Assembly: GCA_963920765.1 (NCBI GenBank)
Contig: OY987248.1
Span: 12,682,539-12,746,538 of the forward strand
DNA length: 64,000 nt
Source of the DNA: Ulota crispa
Taxonomy: Eukaryota > Streptophyta > Bryopsida > Orthotrichales > Orthotrichaceae
Direction: 5' to 3'
A program made the translations under genes and the position numbers. This document shows positions 56,786 to 64,000 of the stretch, one piece after another. Every line of letters begins with the position of its first letter. The first letter of the stretch is position 1. Under the pieces are notes generated by a model. That model was not told where the DNA came from. It did no database searches and saw only the letters and a program-made list of their open reading frames with translations.

Positions 56786-58392
56786 TACAAATTCCATTTC
56801 ATATATAGGAACACAAAAACACCAAAGAAAACCAATAAAAAATCGATCAATAAAAGAAAACATCAACAAAATCAAAAACAATACAAAAATTAACCAAAAG
56901 AAACCAAAAGATCCAATCACGCTCTCCAAGTTCCCAACATTCTCCAAACTTTGCTCCCCTCCCTGAAAAAGCATAAATAGAGGCCTCGCTTGCTCATTAT
57001 TTGGGGCCTGCGAGCTCAAGAAGGACTCTGCGTGAGTCCTTCGCCCCTACCACGCCTTCCCCTCCTCCAAAAAAACACGCAACCACACCATACCAATACA
57101 CAACAAAACACAAGAATACAAAGAAATCAACATCCCGGGTTTCAGGTAAAAACATAAAATCAATATTACACAGTAACACAAAGAAAGCAACACCTTAAGT
57201 CTTTACGAAAAAACATAAAAATGATATCTCAGCGAAGGCTACGCCAGCGTGTAAAACAAGGCATCGGCAGAGAACCAAGGTAAATCATCTTGCAATAGGA
57301 TTTAGTGAAAGATTGCAGTGTCCATAATGCACAAGCTAATACAACATTCATCAGTTTACGAAATCTTCTCCACCTTCATCTCATCTTTCTGAAGCTTCTC
57401 CCGCTACTTGTTCAAGCTTAGCAGTGCTCTTTCTATCGACTTCTACTTGCGCTTCTTAACATCCTTCCACTTCTGAGGCTCTTTCTTGCACGCATGATAG
57501 CACTTACATTAGTAGAAAATTCAGCACAAAATCAACATAATTTCAACCAAAAACTGTTGATTTTTTTGTGAATTTGATCAAGTTGATTTGAGTACTTTTC
57601 TGTTGATTTTTTATTGATTAATTACAATTTTCTATTAACTTGTTGTTGATTTCTATTACATATTTTATGTCGTTCAATTCTATTTCTTTTCATTTTAAAA
57701 TTATTATTTTCATAGAATTTGTTTTTATTTTACGAAAATGTGAAATTTTTAGGAGACGGGCAGCTGCCCGAGTTTCTGGGCAGCTACCCAAGCCCTCGGG
57801 CAGATGCTGGTAGCGAGGTTTGAACCCTCCACCTCTCCTCTCACACTCCACAACTTTAGCACATTCTCAAAACCACTAGAGAATGTGCAAATGCACATGC
57901 ACACATTGGTATCTTGATTCTATTTGTACATTAAATGTTCATGTCTTTAATAATCCAGTAGACTTTGGAGGCTATTTCCGCCTGTTAAAGGACTTTTTTT
58001 CACAAAACTTAAAATTAAGAAAAGTTGGTAGATGTATTTTATTTTCACCTCCAACAATTTTTTTTGGATTTCAATCTTTTTATCAAAAATTATGAGCTAA
58101 AATCAGAGAAGGTGTTTAAAAATTTTAAATAAATTGTTTATTTCCATCCTTTTGATTTTGTTTATAAATTTTTTTTGGAATTCACAAATCTCAAAAAGAT
58201 TGTTGCAGCCAAAGGTTGGATTCATTAATAATTATTATTTAATGCTAATTTTTTTGTAAAAACAACCTTATTCTTTTAAAATAGCCTCCATAGTTTGATA
58301 GCTTTAAATAACATGAAATTGTGAAAAGTTACAGAATTAAAACCTTGCAATTACAAAATCAAAATTCTATAAACTTTTGAATAGTTTCAGAT

Positions 58393-58822
58393 ATTTTTTA
58401 AGAGCATTAATATGTGAACCACACCCTTTGAGTTACTGTACCACATCCTCGGGGTAAATTTTAGATTTCTGCTATCAAAAATTTGAGTTTGAGAATTTTG
58501 AATTCAAATTTGGACTTAGAGACCATGATATTATATAGGACCATAAAAAAAGTTGCAATTCAACAACACCCAATGAAAAAGCTTATTTTTTTTTACAAAC
58601 AAAAGTAAAATTAACAATTTCCTCCCTAACTAAACTTTTTCATTAGGTGTTGTTGAACTACAACTTTTTTTATGGTTCTAAACAATACCATGGTCTCTAA
58701 GTCCAAATCTGAATTCAAAATTTTCAAATTCAACTTTTTGATGGTAGAAATCTTAAATTTACTCCGTGGTGGGGTATAGTAATTGGAAGGGTGTGGTACA
58801 CATATCAATTCCCATCTTTTAA
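58393..58822. mobile_element. J2, foldback element inside N
   Basis: The element is 58402-58813, GAGCATTAATATGTGAACC... to ...CACATATCAATTCCC. Flanks ATTTTTTAA and ATCTTTTAA match at 8 of 9 bases. The arms match J1 (GACTTAGAGACCATGAT, CAACAACACCCAATGAAAAA). Confidence 0.72.
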
Positions 58823-58875
58823 AGCTTATAAGAATATTTTATAAGATTGTTTTTTTTTAATTCATTTGATTAGTA

Positions 58876-59215
58876 ATAGAAGGAAACATACTAAAAATAC
58901 CCTTTAAGTCTTTCAAAATATCAAGTTTACGCCAAAAATATGTGAAACATAAAAAATAGTCTTTATTTTTTGTAGGAATATCAATTATACTCCTAGTATT
59001 TTGGAAAAATAATATAAAAGCTCTTCTATTTTGAAATGTTAAATATATCCTTGTGTTATTTGAAATGTAAAAAACACCTTTGGTTTCTTGTAAGAATTTG
59101 TATTCAACTATACACTTGGTTATCATGCAACACAAAGATATTTTTGGTACTTTTAATCCTTGAGGGACATATATGATTTTTTCAAAGAATTGAGGAGCAT
59201 CTTTTATATTTTTTT
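58876..59215. mobile_element. L'2, decayed L'-type element inside N
   Basis: Contains TCTTTCAAAATATCAAGTTT at the left and inverted TTTTTCAAAGAATTGAGGAGC at the right, as in L'1 (11287-11814). The termini are eroded and the borders approximate. Confidence 0.5.
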
Positions 59216-59639
59216 GTAAAGAAATTTTGGTATTTAAAACAACAAAATGTTGTATTTTTTATATAAAATTTTGTTGAATTAGTGAAGTTGTGTCCAAAAT
59301 ATCTAGATCAACAAAAAATTGTTGAGTTTTTTGTTATTATGGTCATGTTTTTACTTAACTTTAAAGGCTGCTAAATTTAAATCTTATGAAATTGTGAAAA
59401 ATAAAGAAAATAAAAGCAGTCAATGTACACTCAAACTTTTAAAAGATTCTTTTTTTTGAAAACTTCTTTTATTTTTTAAAACTTCAAAAAAATTTAATGA
59501 GATCCAAAATGATTTTAGAAAGATTTCAAAAACAAACCTAAACTATTGTGATAGTTTTTTTGAAAGTATTTTGATGATTTACAAAAAGATTTTTAAAGGA
59601 CTCTAATTCAGTCTAAAAGATTCTATTTCTATAAGTATT

Positions 59640-60320
59640 TTGAAGTACTTTAACAAATTTCATAAAGATTTTAAAAAGATTCTCAAAGATTCCAAAAAGG
59701 TTCTTGAAAATTCTTAAAGATTTTTAAAGATTTTTTAAATTTCAAAAAAGATTTTTAAAAGATTCCCAAAGATTTTCAAAGATTCTCAATTGTTATCAAA
59801 CATTTTCAAAGATTCCAAAATACTTGAAAAGATTTCTAAAGAATCCAAATGATTCTCAAAGATTCCTAAAAGATTCTCAAACATTCTTAAAGATTCTCAA
59901 TTGTTCTCAAACATTCTCAAAGATTCCAAAAAAACTTAAAAAGATTCCCAAAAATTCCAAATGATTCTCAAAGATTCCAAAAAGATTTTCAAACATTCTC
60001 AAACATTCTCAAACATTCCAAAAAAACTTGAAAAGATTTCCAAAGATTTCAAAAGATTCTCAAAGATTTCTAAAAGATTTTCAAAGATTCTCAATTGTTC
60101 TCAAACATTCTCAAAGATTCTAAAAAAACTTGAAAAGATTTCAAAAGATTTCCAAAGATTTATGAAGATTCCTAAAAGATTCTCAAAGATTCTAAAATCT
60201 TGAAAAGATTCTTAAACATTCTTAAAAATCTTGAAAAGATTCTCAATGATTCCCAAAAGATTCTTGAAGATTCTTAAAGATTCACAAAAAATTCCCAAAA
60301 GATCTTCAAAAGATTCCAAA
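59640..60320. repeat. AAAGATTC/T array inside N
   Basis: Dozens of 8-20 base variants of CAAAGATTCTCAAAGATTCC and CAAACATTCTC, with a higher-order period of roughly 95-150 bases (ending AAAAACTTGAAAAGATT). The open frame at 59961-60203 is this repeat translated, not a gene. Confidence 0.9.
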
Positions 60321-60899
60321 ATTTCTGTTGATTTAGATAATGGTGTTCAAATTAACAGAACGTATTTAATTTTTTACAGAATTCTGTTAAATTAGTCAAT
60401 TAGCGTGGGCAAGTGCCCAAATCAACAAAAAACTGTTGGTTTTCTGTTGTTTTAGAAGGAGTTTTCTACTAGTGTTGACACATAATGACAAAGGCGGGTG
60501 GAACCTTTTATATTTGAAGCCCTAGACCCTATAACCCCAACTTCAGGACCCTAGACCCGAACTCAAAACCTTAAACCTCATGTTAATATGATGTTGATGT
60601 CATTGAGATTTCATTCGCAACTCTTTTGTCAGAACTGACCTGACACTAACTTAGACCCTATCATCATGTTCAATTAGATTAACACTGACGTACCATCACA
60701 ATCATTGTGAATCTAAAACATGAAAACCTTCACAATCTTTGTGAATCTAAAATATGAAAACCTTCGAGAAGCCTGCACTATTTTCGTGAAAGACTTCCGA
60801 TGAACCACCTCTCTTGTTAATAAGGAATTGTCACGCTATAGGTATACGACGTCAATTGCCGCTTTCATTATGCGGTTGCCAATCTACAATGTCTCATGC

Positions 60900-61545
60900 T
60901 TAACCCCTAAATGCCCAAGGCACCCAATTTGGGTATTTGCAAAACTTTGAAGACAAATAAAATCTTATCAAATCACTAATTTTGGTATTTTCTTTCGAAC
61001 CCAAGATTGTTTTGAAGTCTATTTTCAACACCAAAAATCTGATTTTGAAAATGAATGTTCATGATTTTTCTATTCAAGATTTTGTACAAGGATGTCCACT
61101 GCAATCTTGACTTTTCTAGTGTTGGAAGATCTTGAAAATGAGCCTCAAATACACTAGAGCTTGGAGAAAAATCTGCATTAGAAATCCATTTAAAAAAATA
61201 CAAGAGTAGATTTTGAAAGCTATAAATTGACTAAACATGTAATGACCTTAAACCTCATATTTTTTTGATGACCAACTTTTTAGATTTGACATGTGAAATG
61301 AGGCTTAGAAAACTTCAAGCTACTTTTGCAGTTTTAACACCCTCATGTTCAAACGTTATAATCTTTCAAACTATAAGTGATATTGTTGTGTTTTCTTTTT
61401 CCATGTAATCTCTAACATGTCAAGTTTACATTTGTACGGTAACAGTTTAAAAAAACTTGATGAGATTTATGAAAAGATTGGTTGATTGTTCACTTTACTG
61501 AAAATATCAAGAAGTTCAGAAAGGCCTTGGGCATTTAGGGGTTAA
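60900..61545 (+). mobile_element. B3, 646 bp TTAA element
   Basis: TTAA plus CCCCTAAATGCCCAAGGC at the left and its exact inverse plus TTAA at the right. The interior is as in B1 and B2. It sits inside copy 1 of the tandem unit; copy 2 has no insert at the corresponding place (about 62975-62985). Confidence 0.85.
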
Positions 61546-62092
61546 CAGAACTTGGTATACCAAATAGATACATATCATTCTATAATCTGCACCCAGGATC
61601 GTGACGCCATTGAACAAGGGTTTGGTAGCATGCAGCGAGTAAGAAACGTACCCTTGTGTTTGACGACCATTGGACTTCAATCCCTTCTCCTTCTTTTCTA
61701 CTACAACAAGTGACATTCCACATCCTGCTTTGTAGCTGCATTTGAAGAAACCAGCGTACTGCATCGTTGCCATCGCCACTTATTTCTCTTCCATTCACAA
61801 AACCACACCGAGCCTTACATTCCATTGTACTCAAACAAACAGCATGTGCATCATGTGCATCTTTGGGACTCCCGCACCAAACCCATTCAAAAGCGTAAAA
61901 GCTCTGGTTGCACCACTGCACGCATCATGTCAAAGAACAGGAGTAGTCCTTTGTTGATGAGGAGTGAGGACCACTCGATCGATGCATGAGCCGCAATTGT
62001 CAATGTCCACATGATTTGAGTGCTGTTGTGGCAAAACTTGAGATGCACGAAACTGCGCAAACATGCTAACATACAGCGTTCCCACTGTGCTC

Positions 62093-63190
62093 TCCAGAAT
62101 TTTCATAGTTTCTAGCGTTCCCTGAGTTCCCAGGTCCCCAAGCTCCGTTCCCCTCCTCAAAACAGTATAAATATAAGCCTCGCGCGCTCACTATTTGGGG
62201 CTTGCGAGCCCAAGGGAGACTCTGCGTGAGTCCTCCGCCCAAAACAAAAACCAAATCGGACCACCCCTCACACCAAAACCAAAGCAACACACAACAAAAC
62301 ACAGGAACACGAAGAAATCAGCTCCCAGCGTCTCACCAAAAAAACACAAAAACGGTATCTTAGTGAAGGCTACGCCGGCGTGTAAGCCCAAGGCAGCGGT
62401 AGAGAGCTAAGGAAAAACATCTTGCGAGAGGGTTTAGTAAAAGATCGCAGTGTCCATATAATGCACAAGCTAATACAAAACTCCTCGACGACGAAACCCT
62501 CTCCGCCTTCACCTCGTTTTTCTGAAGCTTCTCTCGCTGAATTATCCATGTTTTTACAAAGCTCTCTCTATCGACTTCTACATGCGCTTTATAACAGCTT
62601 CCGCTTCTGGACCTCCTTTTCCACACCCAGCCTCACGAAGGGCATTCATGTTAGCATCTGACACATGAAGAGAGGAGGCGGCATGACCCTACATACTCAA
62701 AACACTAAACCCTAAACCCCAGACTTCAAAAAACCCTAGACGCGAACTCAAAACCTTGAACCTAATGTTAGTGTGATGCTGATGTCGTTTGGCAGTACAT
62801 CCGCAACTCTCACATCAGAATTAACTTGACGATAGCTTAGACCCTATCCTAATGAGGCTGCAAATATCTCATGAAGAACCTTTGATAAAGCACCTCTTCT
62901 TAACAATAAATTGCAATTTCATGAGTAAACGACTTCACTTTCCGTTTTCATTCTCCGATTGGCTACAGTCTAGCGCTCAACAACAAAGGGTCACAAATTG
63001 GTATACCAGGTAGATACAGATTACTTTGCATACTGTAACCCGCGTTCAAAGCACACGACACCTATAATCAAAGCTTTGGAAATATGCGACGGGTGAGGTA
63101 CGTACCCTTTGTATGTGAAGGCCATTGCGCTCTATTCCCTTCTCTTTCTTCCCTTCAACAACGAGAATAAGTTTAGCTCCGCACCAGTAG
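62093..63190 (+). repeat. Copy 2 of the tandem unit, no insertions
   Basis: Aligns with copy 1. It has TATA-like AGTATAAATATAAGCC at 62163-62178, then a hairpin-forming TTGGGGCTTGCGAGCCCAA and GACTCTGCGTGAGTC. From 62995 it matches 61552 onward (TTGGTATACCA...). A telomere-like AAACACTAAACCCTAAACCC lies at 62700-62719. No protein domain is seen; it may be a promoter-bearing non-coding repeat. Confidence 0.7.
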
Positions 63191-63459
63191 GCTCAGCAAC
63201 ATCGTCATCCGCAGTGGCCATAGCTGTGATACACCCGGAGATTTTACTCAGAAAAAGTCTCATCCCACGCCAAACTTTACTTTTATTTACCAGAAACAAA
63301 ATGGAAACATCGAACACAATGAAGACAAAAGACCAAAGTCAATGCTCGATCCTCGGTTTTCTCGCCAAACCCTAGGATACAGCTCTACTATCACATTCTC
63401 GATTGTCTCACCAAGCACTAGTGCTGAATGGGCTTTTACAGACAACACGATTCTATCAG

Positions 63460-64000
63460 AAGACTTCATGGAATCAATTTCAAAACAATATTCAAAAAAT
63501 TTATTCGCATTGCACTCAGCTCCATTCCTACTTTTCAAGCTCATCAAAGTGGCACCTGGAGTTCACTCGGCTTGCTGAAATTGTGGAGAATGCAGGGTCG
63601 AAGATTCTCAGCAGGGTTTGCACGAGATGGATATCTCTGCTGGAGCCGATGAAGCGAATCATGCTCTCTTACAAAACCCTAATTGTGAAGTTTAGCGAAG
63701 ACAGCCAGCAGGAAAGTGCAGCTAAGAAAAACCTATATTTGCTTTGCGATGTTACTACTGTCTTAGCGCTACCATGCGTGTTTCCATTGTTAGAGTGTGT
63801 CCAATCTCTTATTAAGTTTGCCCAATCTGGGTCAGTTTTTGTATCCGATTATGTGGCAGCAGTGAAAATCTGCCAATCAGAGTTGTACACAATATATGTT
63901 GACACTAGTACCTCCTACCCGGCTACTCACTTTTAGTTGTTCAATGACATTGTGAGCAATTATTCTCATATAATAACCCAAGATTGGGTTATCGATCTAA
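63460..64000 (+). pseudogene. hAT-transposase-like fragment, internal stop, runs off the window
   Basis: The frame reads HSYFSSSSKWHLEFTRLAEI, then SRVCTRWISLLEPMKRIML and FPLLECVQSLIKFAQSGSVF. These resemble the catalytic-core and C-terminal part of hAT-type transposase-derived proteins common in plant genomes; the match is from memory of the family. The frame meets TAG at 63934-63936, yet the same frame stays open and protein-like after it (LFNDIVSNYSHIITQDW) to the window edge. No start codon with a credible N-terminus is visible upstream, so this is most likely a broken, 5'-truncated copy. It follows directly on the tandem unit. Confidence 0.5.

Larger units (their letters stand above)
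57504..60477. mobile_element. N, ~3 kb CACTA element
   Basis: The element is 57507-60474, with ends CATTAGTAGAAAA and TTTTCTACTAGTG, typical of CACTA elements. The flanks are TTA and TTG; the empty site in copy 2 of the host unit (GCATCTGACACAT, 62654-62666) supports a 3-base duplication. Near the left end is a GGGCAGCTGCCCGAG palindromic cluster (57755-57810). No transposase is readable; most of the interior is repeat arrays and nested MITEs. Confidence 0.8.
56925..62092 (+). repeat. Copy 1 of a tandemly duplicated unit, with two insertions
   Basis: 56925-57506 plus 60475-60899 plus 61546-62092 align with 62093-63190. The unit contains a TATA-like GCATAAATAGAGGCC, a hairpin (AAGGACTCTGCGTGAGTCCT) and conserved blocks such as AGCGAAGGCTACGCCAGCGT. 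CACTA element N and TTAA element B3 split it. No protein domain is recognisable in any frame. Confidence 0.75.

Noticed and set aside
57805-57880. Minus-strand tRNA-like sequence (GGGTTCAAACCTC)
   Set aside because: A B-box-like motif is present but no acceptor or anticodon stem; it lies inside CACTA element N.
59961-60203. 80 aa Lys/Ser/Phe-rich frame
   Set aside because: Direct translation of the AAAGATTC array.
62697-62720. Telomere-like CTAAACCCTAAACCCC
   Set aside because: Only about two units, within the tandem unit; too short for an interstitial telomere.

Overview
The window looks like nuclear DNA of a plant. Genes are intron-rich with GT-AG introns, exons are GC-rich and sit in very AT-rich flanks, and the products are plant-type: a GPI-anchored GH17-X8 beta-1,3-glucanase, a plastid-type solanesyl diphosphate synthase, and a plastid-targeted membrane protein ending in a SAM domain. 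The species cannot be named from the sequence. A non-seed plant is possible, but that is a guess. No tRNA, rRNA or CRISPR feature was found.

Genes: (1) 3056-5449, minus strand, three exons, GH17-X8 glucanase, 538 aa. (2) 36860-39259, plus strand, two exons, membrane protein plus C-terminal SAM domain, 397 aa. (3) 46402-49956, plus strand, six exons, solanesyl diphosphate synthase, 480 aa. (4) 63460-64000, plus strand, a broken hAT-transposase-like fragment running off the window. All splice joins given keep the reading frame. The genes do not form a pathway cluster.

The remaining space, well over 80 percent, is dominated by short non-autonomous DNA transposons (MITEs) at all stages of decay. 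Named by terminal sequence they are: elements bordered by TTAA with CCC(C)T ends, which look piggyBac-like (families B, C, V, W, X, Y, Z here); a TA-flanked set whose ends all begin AGGTAG but whose inner ends differ (D, D', E, F, G, H); elements with 8-9 bp target duplications (I, J, K, L, T), Mutator- or hAT-like; CACTA elements (N, M); TTA/TAA-flanked Harbinger-like elements (P, U); elements with ATT duplications (O); and a palindromic ~310 bp repeat (Q). No LTR-retrotransposon coding sequence was recognised.

Several insertions can be checked inside the window, because a related copy lacking the insert shows the empty site. The clearest case is a three-level nest at 30904-32859: B inside D' inside C, with an empty-site relative for the two inner insertions. 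At the right end (56925-63200) a ~1.4 kb unit is duplicated in tandem; copy 1 carries a 3 kb CACTA element and a TTAA element, copy 2 has neither. Introns of genes 2 and 3 also carry such elements, one ending 19 bases before a splice acceptor.
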